DNA of 64,000 nucleotides from Deferribacterales bacterium Deferri_01. Lineage in GTDB: Bacteria; Chrysiogenota; Deferribacteres; Deferribacterales; Geovibrionaceae. Positions 51,290 through 59,953 of the stretch are shown piece by piece (positions within the stretch are counted from its first letter, which is position 1; every line of letters starts with the position of its first letter). The translations under genes were made by a program, and so were the position numbers. The DNA is taken from assembly GCA_001603805.1 (NCBI GenBank), contig LUZY01000013.1, positions 186,001 through 250,000 on the forward strand, written 5' to 3'. The notes below the pieces were generated by a model. That model was given only the letters and a program-made list of their open reading frames with translations, had not been told where the DNA came from and ran no database searches.

Positions 51290-51318
51290 TTGACAAAAGG
51301 GCGTTCTGATAATATTTC
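51290..51318 (+). promoter_or_regulatory. Possible promoter for asd
   Basis: TTGACA at 51290-51295 with an AT-rich hexamer TATTTC 17 bases later (51313-51318), about 30 bases before the asd start. The -35 is perfect, the -10 poor. Confidence 0.4.
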
Positions 51319-51348
51319 ATTTACTACCATATTCCTTGAGGTGTAATA

Positions 51349-52368
51349 ATGGCGCAATTACAGAAGAAAGACGCTTACAACGTGGCCATTGCCGGTGCTA
51401 CCGGTGCCGTAGGAGAAACCTTTCTCCAGATTCTCGAAGAGAGAAACTTTCCCATAGCAGAACTCAGACTTCTTGCTTCAAAACGTTCAGTCGGCAAGAC
51501 GCTTAAGTTTAAGGGTAAGGATTATACGGTGCAGGAACTCACGCATGACAGCTTCAAGGATATTGACATAGCACTGTTCTCCGCAGGCGGCGGCAGAAGC
51601 CTTGAGTTTGCACCATCTGCTGTTAAGGCAGGCGCAGTTGTTGTCGATAACAGCTCCGCCTACAGAATGGATGATAACGTGCCCCTTGTCGTTCCTGAAG
51701 TTAACCCGCAGGATGCGTTTAAACATAAAGGTATAATAGCAAACCCTAACTGCACTACAATTATCATGGTTGTGGCTCTTCAGCCTCTTCATGCTTACTC
51801 CAGAATAAAAAAGGTAGTGGTTTCATCCTACCAGTCAGCTTCCGGAGCAGGCGCACAGGCTATGCAGGAGCTTATGGACCAGACAAAAGCATGGGCGGAA
51901 GGAAAAGATATCAAGGTTGAAAAATTTGCAAACCAGCTTCTTTTCAACGTTTTCCCCCACATAGACAGCTTCACCGAAAACGGTTACACCAAAGAAGAGA
52001 TGAAAATGTTTAACGAAACAAGAAAAATAATGGGAGACAAGGACATAAAAGTCAGTGCGACATGCGTCCGTGTTCCTGTTCTTTCAGCTCATTCTGAATC
52101 CGTTACGATTGAAACTGAAAAAGAAATTAGCCCTGAGCTTGCCCGTGAGCTTTTCAGCAAGGCACCGGGACTCGTAGTTAAGGATAATCCTGCTGAAAAT
52201 AAATATCCTATGCCTCTTTTTGTGGCTGGTCAGGATGACTGCTACGTAGGCAGAATAAGAAAAGATCTCTCTGCTGATAATACTCTCAGCTTTTGGGTTG
52301 TAGGTGATCAGCTCAGAAAAGGTGCTGCAACAAACGCAGTACAGATTGCAGAACTCTTAATTAAGTAG
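51349..52368 (+). CDS. asd: Aspartate-semialdehyde dehydrogenase
   Basis: NADPH-dependent enzyme converting beta-aspartyl phosphate to aspartate semialdehyde on the way to lysine/diaminopimelate, threonine and methionine. The nucleotide loop is AIAGATGAVGETF, the catalytic Cys135 lies in ANPNCTTIIM, and YQSASGAGAQAMQEL follows. The distal ATCVRVPVLSAHSESV holds the catalytic His. 339 residues matches the Gram-positive/archaeal-like ASADH class. It is followed by a terminator, so it is a single-gene transcript. Confidence 0.95.
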   Translation: MAQLQKKDAYNVAIAGATGAVGETFLQILEERNFPIAELRLLASKRSVGKTLKFKGKDYTVQELTHDSFKDIDIALFSAGGGRSLEFAPSAVKAGAVVVDNSSAYRMDDNVPLVVPEVNPQDAFKHKGIIANPNCTTIIMVVALQPLHAYSRIKKVVVSSYQSASGAGAQAMQELMDQTKAWAEGKDIKVEKFANQLLFNVFPHIDSFTENGYTKEEMKMFNETRKIMGDKDIKVSATCVRVPVLSAHSESVTIETEKEISPELARELFSKAPGLVVKDNPAENKYPMPLFVAGQDDCYVGRIRKDLSADNTLSFWVVGDQLRKGAATNAVQIAELLIK

Positions 52369-52381
52369 TATAGTATATCTT

Positions 52382-52418
52382 ACGGTCGGGAGCTGCAGGG
52401 GCGGTTCCCACCGTTTTA
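52382..52418 (+). terminator. Intrinsic terminator of asd
   Basis: ACGGTCGGGA pairs with TTCCCACCGT (nine of ten positions, one G-U) around a 13-base loop, followed by TTTATTT. Confidence 0.75.
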
Positions 52419-52464
52419 TTTGAAAGTAATAAATTTATTTTTGAACGGAGAAACCACTAAGTAT

Positions 52465-53307
52465 ATGAAATTTGAACCTGTCAGTAATTGTTTTATCTCC
52501 TGTGACAAACCCTTTGACACAGCAGAAAACATAATCATGGGTGTACCCTATGACGGCACATGCAGTTTCAGACCCGGTTCCAGATTCGCACCGGATGCCA
52601 TCCGTTCAGCTTCATACGGGATAGAGACATACAGCCCCATGCTGGATGCTGATCTTGAAAATATGAAAAACTGCGATATAGGCGACCTTGAGTTATCCTT
52701 CGGAAATAAAAAGAATATTCTCAGCGTGATAGAGTCTGCCGCGCTTGAGGTTTTTAATTCAGGCAAAAGACTTATCTCTTTCGGCGGGGAGCATCTGGTT
52801 ACTCTGCCGCTTTTCCATGCTCTTTCTGTAAGCCTTAAAACAAAAGATATTTGCGTTATTCATCTGGATGCACATGCCGATCTGCGTGATGATTACATGG
52901 GCGAAAGACTTTCCCACGCCACCGTTATCAGAAGAATTTCTGAAATAACTGGAATGGCTAATATTTTTCAATATGGGATACGCTCCGGAACAAAAGAAGA
53001 GTTTGATCTTATAAAAAAAGAAGGTACAATGATAACACCTTTTGCTGATTTAGCGGATGCTATAGGCGGGAGACCCGTTTATCTTACCATAGATCTTGAC
53101 GTGCTTGACCCGTCAGGCTTTCCGGGCACAGGAACACCTGAACCCGGTGGATGGCAATTTATTGAGATTTACAGTATTCTCAGAGCTATCAAAAACTTAA
53201 ACGTAAAAGCTGCAGATGTGGTTGAACTTTCACCGCATTATGATCACAGCGGAGTGTCGACCGTAACAGCCTCAAAGGTAGTCAGAGAGCTACTTCTGAG
53301 CCTTTGA
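52465..53307 (+). CDS. speB: Agmatinase / ureohydrolase family protein
   Basis: Hydrolyses agmatine to putrescine and urea. Manganese-binding motifs are in order: SFGGEHLVTLP, HLDAHADLRDDYMGE, SHATVIR and LTIDLDVLDPSGFPGTGTPE. The pattern GVPYDGTCSFRPGSRFAPDA favours agmatinase over arginase or formiminoglutamase. Length from ATG 52465 is 280 residues. That start is preferred on family alignment although the GGAG before it is 14 bases away; TTG codons at 52420 and 52441 are alternatives that would run into the asd terminator. Confidence 0.9.
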   Translation: MKFEPVSNCFISCDKPFDTAENIIMGVPYDGTCSFRPGSRFAPDAIRSASYGIETYSPMLDADLENMKNCDIGDLELSFGNKKNILSVIESAALEVFNSGKRLISFGGEHLVTLPLFHALSVSLKTKDICVIHLDAHADLRDDYMGERLSHATVIRRISEITGMANIFQYGIRSGTKEEFDLIKKEGTMITPFADLADAIGGRPVYLTIDLDVLDPSGFPGTGTPEPGGWQFIEIYSILRAIKNLNVKAADVVELSPHYDHSGVSTVTASKVVRELLLSL

Positions 53308-53344
53308 AATTTAGTTTTTTTATGGTTGAAGAATGAATAATATC

Positions 53345-53373
53345 TTGATTTTATAGGTACCACTGTGTATAAC
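53345..53373 (+). promoter_or_regulatory. Sigma-70-type promoter for the HU gene
   Basis: TTGATT (53345-53350) and TATAAC (53368-53373) with 17-base spacing, about 32 bases before the GTG start. Confidence 0.65.
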
Positions 53374-53404
53374 CTATAGAAACTTCTTGAGTGAGGAGGT
53401 TGTA

Positions 53405-53677
53405 GTGAATAAGAAGGAACTTATTGAGAAGATTGCCGAGAAGTCAGGGCTGAAAAAGTCTGACGCAGAAAAAGCACTTAAAGCTTTTGAAGAGGCAACT
53501 GTTGAAGCTCTTAAAGCAGATGACAAAGTTACGCTTGTCGGCTTTGGTACATTCTCTGTTTCCGCAAGGAAAGAGCGCAAGGGTAGAAACCCTCAGACTG
53601 GTGCAGAGATGACTATCCCTTCCAAAAGGGTACCCAAATTTGTTGCCGGCAAACTTTTCAAAGACAGCGTAGACTAA
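53405..53677 (+). CDS. HU-type DNA-binding protein
   Basis: Nucleoid protein of 90 residues, the usual HU length, from a GTG start at 53405 with GGAGG five bases before it. MNKKELIEKIAEKSGLKKSD begins the protein; VTLVGFGTFSVSARKERKGR and NPQTGAEMTIPSKRVPKFVA form the DNA-wrapping arms. It is more HU-like than the IHF-alpha at 20115. Single-gene unit with its own promoter and terminator. Confidence 0.94.
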   Translation: MNKKELIEKIAEKSGLKKSDAEKALKAFEEATVEALKADDKVTLVGFGTFSVSARKERKGRNPQTGAEMTIPSKRVPKFVAGKLFKDSVD

Positions 53678-53715
53678 GCTGTCTCTTGTTTTACTGAGAC
53701 AAATTTCCAAGGAAT

Positions 53716-53752
53716 AAAAAGCTCTCTTCGCACTAGCCGAGGGGAGCTTTTT
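53716..53752 (+). terminator. Intrinsic terminator of the HU gene
   Basis: AAAAAGCTCTCTTCG pairs with CGAGGGGAGCTTTTT over 15 positions (two G-U) around a short loop. Confidence 0.88.
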
Positions 53753-53855
53753 AATTTCCCTTTCCCCCAGCTTCATTTATTGCTCCTATATTATTGAAAA
53801 TAATTTGTAAATCATATATCATGATTTATCTTCGATTAAACTCATAAGGACAGTT

Positions 53856-55193
53856 ATGTATATTGACTTTTTCGGTTTCAGGGATAAACCTTTCAGACTC
53901 ACGCCGGAACCTTCGGCATTTTTCTGTTCAGCACCCCATGACAGGGCTATGACCATGCTCGAATACGGCATAAACAGCCGCAAAGGTTTTATGCTGCTTT
54001 ACGGTCTGCCCGGAACCGGAAGAACCACGCTCTGTTTTCTGCTTCGGGAAACTCTTGTCAACTGTAATGTATCGTACGTTGCCAGAGTTCCTGACAGTGA
54101 CTTGCTGCAGAAAATATGTAACGGCTTCGGAATAGAAGCAGTCCATAGCTCCACTGAAAACGAGTATTTCGGCGCTATGATGGATTATTTCGTTGGTGAA
54201 TATAAGAAAGGTAAAAATAATCTCATAATCATAGACGATGCCGATGAATACTCTATAGACAGTTTCCGCACCCTTGAAAAACTTTCTGAAGTCGAGATAG
54301 AGCAGTGTAAGCTTGTTCAGGTTCTCCTTGTGGGAACGCAGGAACTATGCACTAAGCTTATGTACGGAAATGTCAAAAACCTTAGTGAGCGTGTCCTATC
54401 TGTAACAGAGTTAAATCTTCTCGGGTTAAGTGACACTGCAAACTATCTCCAGCATCGCATAAAACACGCTAAAGGTACGGATCCCGAAGTGCTGAAAAGA
54501 ACTGCTGTCGTTGAAATTTTCCGTTATTCGCACGGGCTGCCACTTGAAGTCAATCTTGTTGCGGACAAAGCCTTTCAGGCTGCGGCTGATGCCAAAGATA
54601 AAAAAGTTGGTCCTAAACATGTCCGTGAGGCGATAAAACATATTTCAGGCATAAGACAGCCTTTAAAAGTATTCACGGTAGCGCAGTACCTTACACCATT
54701 TCTTATTTTCCTTGTCCTTATTCTCGGCGGGCTGCAGATAAAGTCATTTTTCGATATGAAATTTATAGAAGAACAGTATGCGGTTAACAAACCTGTGGCA
54801 GAAACACCGGAACCTGTTAAACCTGTTGAGCAACCTGTTATTGAAGAATCTTTTCCTGAGTCTGCTGTTGAAGAGGAAACAGTTCAGGAACCTGTTGCAG
54901 TGCCTGAACCCGCTCCGGTTGCGGAGATTCCTGCCGTCGAAAAAAAGCCTGAGCCTGTAACTGCAGCTCCTGTTATGGAAACAAAATACGGCTGTATCAC
55001 CGCCAGAAGCGGACTTAAATTGAGAAATCGTCCAGTGACTGATTCTACTGTGGTTGGTGTTGCTGCTTATAACAGCAGAGTTCCTCTTTTTGAGCGTGAT
55101 GGTGACTGGTGGCGTTCCGAAATCAACGGGACAGAAGGCTATCTTTATGCTCAGTATGTGGCAGAAACAAACCAAGATGGAAACTGCGAATAA
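53856..55193 (+). CDS. ExeA/GspA-like AAA ATPase with membrane helix and SH3-type C-terminal domain
   Basis: A 445-residue protein of the ExeA-like AAA family. It starts MYIDFFGFRDKPFRLTPEPS, the family hallmark. The P-loop is GLPGTGRTT at 50-58 with Arg56 in place of the catalytic Lys, and Walker B is LIIIDDADEY, with DD instead of DE; both suggest weakened or lost ATP hydrolysis. A membrane helix lies near 271-291, then a Pro/Glu-rich linker and a C-terminal bacterial SH3 domain (ARSGLKLRNRPVTDSTVVGV, GDWWRSEINGTEGYLYAQYV) likely binding peptidoglycan. It overlaps a small lipoprotein gene by 17 bases. Confidence 0.85.
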   Translation: MYIDFFGFRDKPFRLTPEPSAFFCSAPHDRAMTMLEYGINSRKGFMLLYGLPGTGRTTLCFLLRETLVNCNVSYVARVPDSDLLQKICNGFGIEAVHSSTENEYFGAMMDYFVGEYKKGKNNLIIIDDADEYSIDSFRTLEKLSEVEIEQCKLVQVLLVGTQELCTKLMYGNVKNLSERVLSVTELNLLGLSDTANYLQHRIKHAKGTDPEVLKRTAVVEIFRYSHGLPLEVNLVADKAFQAAADAKDKKVGPKHVREAIKHISGIRQPLKVFTVAQYLTPFLIFLVLILGGLQIKSFFDMKFIEEQYAVNKPVAETPEPVKPVEQPVIEESFPESAVEEETVQEPVAVPEPAPVAEIPAVEKKPEPVTAAPVMETKYGCITARSGLKLRNRPVTDSTVVGVAAYNSRVPLFERDGDWWRSEINGTEGYLYAQYVAETNQDGNCE

Positions 55194-55455
55194 ACTTCTG
55201 ATTTCTGTTTTTTTCCCAATAATCCTTCTTAGTGCCTGTGCAGCAAAGCCCAGCCCCGCCGTGGAAGCTCTTCAGGACATCGAATCAGAAATGAGGAAAA
55301 TGCGGGAGGAAACATCCGTTTTAAACAACAGAATCAAAGAGCTAGAGGTCAGGCTGGATAGTCTTTCTGCAAATATTGACAATCAGACGGAAGAGATAAA
55401 AGAAACCGGCAAAAGTATCACAGAGACAAAAAAAGATATTGAAGCATTAAGGTGA
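55177..55455 (+). CDS. Small coiled-coil lipoprotein
   Basis: A 92-residue lipoprotein: signal peptide ending LLSAC, then a charged coiled coil (EMRKMREETSVLNNRIKELE and NQTEEIKETGKSITETKKDI). It resembles Lpp-like or YbgF-like envelope coiled coils in form but I do not assign it to a family. The start ATG 55177 lies within the end of the ATPase gene; upstream extension of the frame is probably a shadow of that gene. The pair likely acts at the cell wall together. Confidence 0.72.
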   Translation: METANKLLISVFFPIILLSACAAKPSPAVEALQDIESEMRKMREETSVLNNRIKELEVRLDSLSANIDNQTEEIKETGKSITETKKDIEALR

Positions 55456-55459
55456 TTTC

Positions 55460-56416
55460 ATGATTGAAAAACTGTACTCTAAGTGTCTGAACGGGCATGA
55501 AACGAGTGATTCCGATATAGAAGTAATACTAAAAACCCCTTTGAATGAGCTGCTGGAATATTCTTATAAAATAAAGCAGCACTTCTTTGCCAATGATATA
55601 AGTACCTGCGGCATTATAAATGCAAAAAGCGGATTATGCAGCGAAGACTGTATATTCTGTGCCCAGTCAGCACATCACAGAACAGGGACTCCGGTTTATT
55701 CATTCATAGATCTTGATGAAATCCGTAAAGGAGCATCAATAGCCGCCGAAGCGGGAGTAAAAAGATATGCAGCAGTAATCAGCGGTAAGTCTCCCAATGA
55801 AGCGGAATTTGAGCTTCTGCGTCAGTCTGTGGAGATAATTACCTCTTTCGGGATGGATGCAGATATATCTGTGGGTGTTCTGACCAAAGAACAGCTTGCA
55901 GTCCTCAAGACAAGCGGGTTGAAAGGCTATCATCATAACCTTGAAACTTCGCGCAGTTTTTTTCCCAATATATGCACAACTCATGAATATGATGAGGATG
56001 TAAATGCAGTTAGATACGCTGTGGAAGCAGGGCTTTATGTCTGTTCCGGAGGAATATTCGGAATAGGGGAATCATGGGAGCATCGTGTTGAACTTGCCCG
56101 TGAGCTTAGAAATATCGGAGTTCAATCAATACCTGTCAATTTTCTTAACCCTATAACCGGCACACCCCTTGAAGGCACAAAACCGCTTTCACAGGAAGAG
56201 GCATTAAGAATAATAGCCTTATTCCGTTTTATGATGCCTGACAAACATGTGCGTGTATGCGGAGGCAGAACCCTTGTGTTCCCGGGTAATGAAAAAGATA
56301 AGCTTTTTAAATCAGGCGTTTCCGGACTCATGGTCGGTGATTATCTTGTGGTGAAAGGAGAAGGTCTGGCGAGTGATATGGATGCGATTAACCGCCACAT
56401 CAATGAAAGCTCATAA
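55460..56416 (+). CDS. bioB: Biotin synthase BioB
   Basis: Radical SAM enzyme inserting sulfur into dethiobiotin. The 4Fe-4S motif is CSEDCIFC at 60-67, followed by AQSAHHRTG. Other BioB signatures are YHHNLETSRSFFPNICTTHE, VCSGGIFGIGESWEHRVELA and VNFLNPITGTPLEG. 318 residues is normal. It is 4 bases after the small lipoprotein gene; no other biotin gene is in this window. It converges with the gamma-glutamylcyclotransferase-like gene with a 6-base overlap. Confidence 0.95.
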   Translation: MIEKLYSKCLNGHETSDSDIEVILKTPLNELLEYSYKIKQHFFANDISTCGIINAKSGLCSEDCIFCAQSAHHRTGTPVYSFIDLDEIRKGASIAAEAGVKRYAAVISGKSPNEAEFELLRQSVEIITSFGMDADISVGVLTKEQLAVLKTSGLKGYHHNLETSRSFFPNICTTHEYDEDVNAVRYAVEAGLYVCSGGIFGIGESWEHRVELARELRNIGVQSIPVNFLNPITGTPLEGTKPLSQEEALRIIALFRFMMPDKHVRVCGGRTLVFPGNEKDKLFKSGVSGLMVGDYLVVKGEGLASDMDAINRHINESS

Positions 56417-56794
56417 TATAAAATCTCTCCATCTGCCGGAAAGTACGGGCACTCCTTTTTCCCTTATTTGCTTTTCGTACCGCTTTGATGCGAGAAATGC
56501 CGCAGCCTGAACCACTTCTCTGTCAGTATAGACCTTAACAGCTTTTTCTATATATAGAGGATCAGCCTCGTCAATATCTTCATACTCTCTTATACCGGAT
56601 AAACTTTCCTCACTGACACAGTATATTTCGCCGTAAACCTCTGAAACAGAGTTTTCTATAGCTATAGGATATCCTTCCGGCAGATGAAACAGTTCGCCCT
56701 TGATGTATCCTTTCGCCTCAGGTTCTTTCCCTGTCAGGTATTCATTATGCCCTGAAAAGCCTTTCATCAATGTTCCGTAAACAAAAATTATCAT
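56411..56794 (-). CDS. Gamma-glutamylcyclotransferase-like (AIG2) protein
   Basis: A 127-residue protein of the GGCT fold: N-terminal VYGTLMKGFSGHNEYL, then PIAIENSVSEVYGEIYCVSE and IREYEDIDEADPLYIEK, where the acidic residue of VYGEIY is the usual catalytic position. It may act on gamma-glutamylamines or related peptides; the exact substrate cannot be told. Single gene, convergent to bioB and divergent from phoH. Confidence 0.85.
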   Translation of the reverse strand: MIIFVYGTLMKGFSGHNEYLTGKEPEAKGYIKGELFHLPEGYPIAIENSVSEVYGEIYCVSEESLSGIREYEDIDEADPLYIEKAVKVYTDREVVQAAAFLASKRYEKQIREKGVPVLSGRWRDFIL

Positions 56795-56944
56795 TTCAGT
56801 TATTTTTATGGAATTAAGACATTAATGTCAACCACTGTGAAAATCAGTTAAATTTTTGTGCGGTCTAGGCTTAAGCTAAAACTATCCTTGACTTTAAAAC
56901 ATACTCGGTTGAAAATTAAGGCATTGAAAAGGTTGGAGTTGTTA

Positions 56945-58360
56945 ATGCCTAAAGCAGTTAAAAAATCCACAAAGATCAAGAACTTCGTAATTGACACAAA
57001 CGTAATTCTCTACTCACCAAAAGCTCTGGAAACATTCGATGACAACAACATCTATATCCCGGCTATAGTCCTTGAAGAATTGGACTCATTTAAGAAGGGA
57101 GTAGACCTCAACGGCTATAATGCCCGTGAATTTATCCGCAAAATAGAAGACTACAGAACCGGCGGGGACCTTCTTAAAGGCGTTAAAATGGAAAGCGGAG
57201 CTACATTGTTTATATCTTTTCATGATAAAGAGTCAAAAGACAGTGTTCCTGAAGAGTTCTCCGGCAGAAGAAATGACAACCTTATATTAGGTATAGCAAA
57301 AAAGCTTCAGAACGAATCAAAGAACGAAACAATAATAATCTCCAAAGACGTTAACCTGCGTGTTAAGGCAAATGCTCTCGGCATCAAAGCCGAAGATTAT
57401 TACCATGAGAGGATGGGCAGTTTTGTTGAAAACAGGGACGACACCCTCTATGTGCCTGATTCATATATAAATACGATGTATCAGGAAAGCGAGCTTCCTA
57501 TGCCCGATTATATATACGGCATAAACATGGAGGACTTTAAGCCCAGAGTTAATGAATACTTCGTGATGAAGAGTGAAGTTGATGATAAAAAAGGCGTTCT
57601 TGTAAAATACTTTGAAGATGAAGGAGATATAAAAGGGTTTCAGCGGGTTACGGAATATGAAAATGTTTACGGCATAACCCCTGCCAACAGAAAGCAGAAA
57701 TACCTTATGGAAGCTCTGCTTGACCCGGATATTGATGTTGTCTTCGCCATTGGAATAGCAGGAACAGGCAAAACCCTTCTTGCTCTCTGCGCCGGAATGT
57801 ATGCGGTACTTAACGAAGGAACCTACAAAAAAATGCTTGTTACACGCTCTCCCATTCCTATGGGGCGTGATCTGGGTTATCTGCCCGGAAATATCTCCGA
57901 AAAACTTGACCCATGGCTTAAACCCATATATGACAACCTTGAGTTTATAATCGGCAACAGCAGCAAAGAGATAAAAGACGGAAAAGACGGTATATATTAC
58001 AAAAGCCAGATGAACAACATCACAATAGACTATCTGAAGTCTTCCAACATACTTGAGATTGAAGCACTGACCTACATAAGAGGAAGAACGCTTATAGATA
58101 CCTATGTTGTTATAGACGAAGCACAGAACCTCAGCCCTCATGAGATGAAAACAATCATAACAAGGGCAGGGAACAATACAAAAATTGTATTTACAGGGGA
58201 CTTGAAGCAGATAGACAACCCTTACCTCAATGAATGGGATAACGGGCTTATAAACGCATCAGAGAAGTTTACACAGGCACGTTTCAAACACTGCACAACT
58301 GTTTTCCTTGATAAGGGTGAAAGAAGCCGTCTCGCCACTGAAGCGGCTAGGGTGCTTTAG
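56945..58360 (+). CDS. PIN-domain PhoH-like ATPase (PhoH2 type)
   Basis: Fusion of a PIN ribonuclease domain and a PhoH RNA helicase/ATPase. The PIN half starts FVIDTNVILYSPKAL, with acidic residues in VLEELDSFKKG and NLILGIAKKL. The PhoH half has Walker A GIAGTGKTLLAL, PMGRDLGYLPG and Walker B VVIDEAQNLSPHEMKTIITR with GDLKQIDNP. Length 471 residues from ATG 56945, chosen for its GGAG and family start; the frame is open 29 codons further upstream. PhoH2-type proteins unwind and cleave RNA. Followed by two hairpins, the second a strong terminator. Confidence 0.92.
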   Translation: MPKAVKKSTKIKNFVIDTNVILYSPKALETFDDNNIYIPAIVLEELDSFKKGVDLNGYNAREFIRKIEDYRTGGDLLKGVKMESGATLFISFHDKESKDSVPEEFSGRRNDNLILGIAKKLQNESKNETIIISKDVNLRVKANALGIKAEDYYHERMGSFVENRDDTLYVPDSYINTMYQESELPMPDYIYGINMEDFKPRVNEYFVMKSEVDDKKGVLVKYFEDEGDIKGFQRVTEYENVYGITPANRKQKYLMEALLDPDIDVVFAIGIAGTGKTLLALCAGMYAVLNEGTYKKMLVTRSPIPMGRDLGYLPGNISEKLDPWLKPIYDNLEFIIGNSSKEIKDGKDGIYYKSQMNNITIDYLKSSNILEIEALTYIRGRTLIDTYVVIDEAQNLSPHEMKTIITRAGNNTKIVFTGDLKQIDNPYLNEWDNGLINASEKFTQARFKHCTTVFLDKGERSRLATEAARVL

Positions 58361-58434
58361 AAATATAATACATTGCGGGGCTTAGTGCCCTGCATTTAAT
58401 TAAGAGAAAAAAAGTAACTAATTTAATAAATGAT

Positions 58435-58466
58435 AAAGGCACGGGATAATAAACCGTGCCTTTTTT
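58435..58466 (+). terminator. Intrinsic terminator of the phoH gene
   Basis: AAAGGCACGG pairs with CCGTGCCTTT around a 9-base loop and is followed by a T run. A smaller hairpin (58372-58394) stands directly after the stop codon. Confidence 0.85.
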
Positions 58467-58469
58467 ATA

Positions 58470-58700
58470 CGATAACATATTCATAATTTTGGAAACCCTG
58501 CCCGACTAACGGTACATAGTGTTTTTTCACCTTGCCGGGCAGGGGATTTTAAAGTGACTCAACGGGTAACACCTCCGTATCTGTCTTCAGCGATGCTTAT
58601 GCGGCTTTTTCTCTTATGTAGAGTTCCTAACAACTCAGGGGAATGTCGCTTCCCGTGCGTTCCGTGCATCAGCTATATATCCTAAGATATAAGCCTCTTT
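58470..58700. ncRNA. Unassigned block of nested dyads, possible structured RNA
   Basis: No gene fits between phoH and the GNAT gene. Within this block CCCTGCCCGAC (58496-58506) faces GCCGGGCAGGG (58534-58544); ACGGG (58562-58566) faces CCCGT (58652-58656), nested around AGCGA (58589-58593) / TCGCT (58646-58650) and a hairpin GAGTT/AACTC (58621-58636); GCTATATATC/GATATAAGC closes at 58672-58694. The nesting suggests a folded RNA but the strand is not clear. Read on the minus strand the sequence contains CCCCTGAG and GTTAC opposite each other as in 6S RNA, only a weak hint. It lacks the marks of tmRNA, RNase P RNA or SRP RNA. Confidence 0.35.
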
Positions 58701-58835
58701 GTATTCCGCAATAGTTTTTTGACACTTTTAACAGGAGTGATTGTTAAAAAATGTTTCTGCATATTTGAAAACACCATTTGCTTTTAAAGATCAAAAATAT
58801 TATAGAGATTTTATCATTATTATAACGGAGCAGAC

Positions 58836-59288
58836 ATGGCAGACAGCATCACCCTCCGCCCCGCGGAAAAGACAGATATTGAAGGCATGATAGAGATTTT
58901 GAGTGAGCTTCTCACTCTTGAAAATGAGGTTGTGGACGAGGCTGCCATAGGAAGAGGGTTCGAGATGCTCATGAACGACCCGCAGCGATACTGCATTTAT
59001 ATTGCAGAGCAGGATGGAAAAATCGTAGGCATGTGTCAGGCTCAGTCATTAGTATCTGTGGATGAGGGAGCAAGGGTTGCCTACGTGGAAAATATGATAG
59101 TGAAGGGGGAGCTTCGCAGTTCAGGAGTGGGAGCCAAGCTTCTGTCCGCTGTTGAGGACTGCTGCCGTGCCAGCGGACATATCCGTATTCATCTTCTTGT
59201 TCTGGAGAAAAATCAGGGCGGAATAAAGTTTTATTCCCGCAACGGGTGGAAAAAAGACACCCATGTTTATATGGATAAGGAGCTGTAG
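58836..59288 (+). CDS. GNAT-family N-acetyltransferase
   Basis: Acetyltransferase of 150 residues. ITLRPAEKTDIEGMIEILSE starts the fold, the acetyl-CoA loop is RSSGVGAKLL, and a typical IKFYSRNGWKKDTHVYMDKE ends it. Catalysis should resemble phosphinothricin/diamine acetyltransferases but the substrate is unknown. The ribosome-binding site is cggag. It converges with the nitroreductase gene, one base apart. Confidence 0.87.
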   Translation: MADSITLRPAEKTDIEGMIEILSELLTLENEVVDEAAIGRGFEMLMNDPQRYCIYIAEQDGKIVGMCQAQSLVSVDEGARVAYVENMIVKGELRSSGVGAKLLSAVEDCCRASGHIRIHLLVLEKNQGGIKFYSRNGWKKDTHVYMDKEL

Positions 59289-59289
59289 A

Positions 59290-59868
59290 CTACAGCTCCT
59301 TGATGATCAAATCTTCTATGCATCTTTTAGGAACATAGTGATTCCCTTCTTCGTCCCTGAAATATTTATGATCTGCAGCTTCTCTGATGCTGACCACCTG
59401 AACATTTTCAACCGGATAACCAAGAGCAACGACATAAAGTATATTTAAGCTTTCATCAATTTCAAGTATCTGCATCAAGCGTTCTTTTTTTATATTTCCC
59501 AGTATGCAGGAACCCACTCCAGCGGCTATGGCAGTGAGGCATATGTTCTGCATGGCGAGCCCGGCATCAACCTGTGCATATGAAGAATCCTTGGTGGAAA
59601 GAATAATGATATACCCCACCGGGCGTTCGTCAGGTTCAGGACCATCCCAGTCTTTTAAATAGCCTGCCCAGCCCAGAGTGGAATATACTTCTGCGGCTTT
59701 TTCCCTGTCAGTTACTGTGACATAGCGTAGCGGCTGAAGATTGGCAGCGCTTTGTGCCATTCTGGCGGAGTATATGAGGTCTTCCAGAAAACCCATGTCG
59801 AGGTCTTTGGAGTTATCGAATCTGCGGTAGGAACGGTTAATCTGTATAAGCTCTTTTATTCTTTCCAT
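59290..59868 (-). CDS. Nitroreductase-family flavoprotein
   Basis: FMN-dependent NAD(P)H oxidoreductase of 192 residues. The N-terminus contains INRSYRRFDNSKDLDMGFLE with the FMN-binding Arg pair, followed by ARMAQSAANLQPLRYVTV; LAMQNICLTAIAAGVGSCIL and VVALGYPVENVQVV complete the fold. Physiological electron acceptor is not predictable. Single gene. Confidence 0.88.
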   Translation of the reverse strand: MERIKELIQINRSYRRFDNSKDLDMGFLEDLIYSARMAQSAANLQPLRYVTVTDREKAAEVYSTLGWAGYLKDWDGPEPDERPVGYIIILSTKDSSYAQVDAGLAMQNICLTAIAAGVGSCILGNIKKERLMQILEIDESLNILYVVALGYPVENVQVVSIREAADHKYFRDEEGNHYVPKRCIEDLIIKEL

Positions 59869-59953
59869 TATACGCCCCCGTTAAAGTATTAATTGTATAT
59901 CAACGGCGGCAGGTGTCAAGTACAGCAGGAAATAATTGATATGATAATACGCC

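Noticed and set aside
57461-58141. 226-residue minus-strand ORF inside the PhoH gene
   Set aside because: PhoH has complete PIN and ATPase motifs on the plus strand, and the antisense product shows no domain.
58470-58835. tmRNA, RNase P RNA or SRP RNA in the block after phoH
   Set aside because: No GATTCGAC tmRNA start with tRNA-like T-arm, no GAGGAAAGTCC of RNase P and no SRP tetraloop core.
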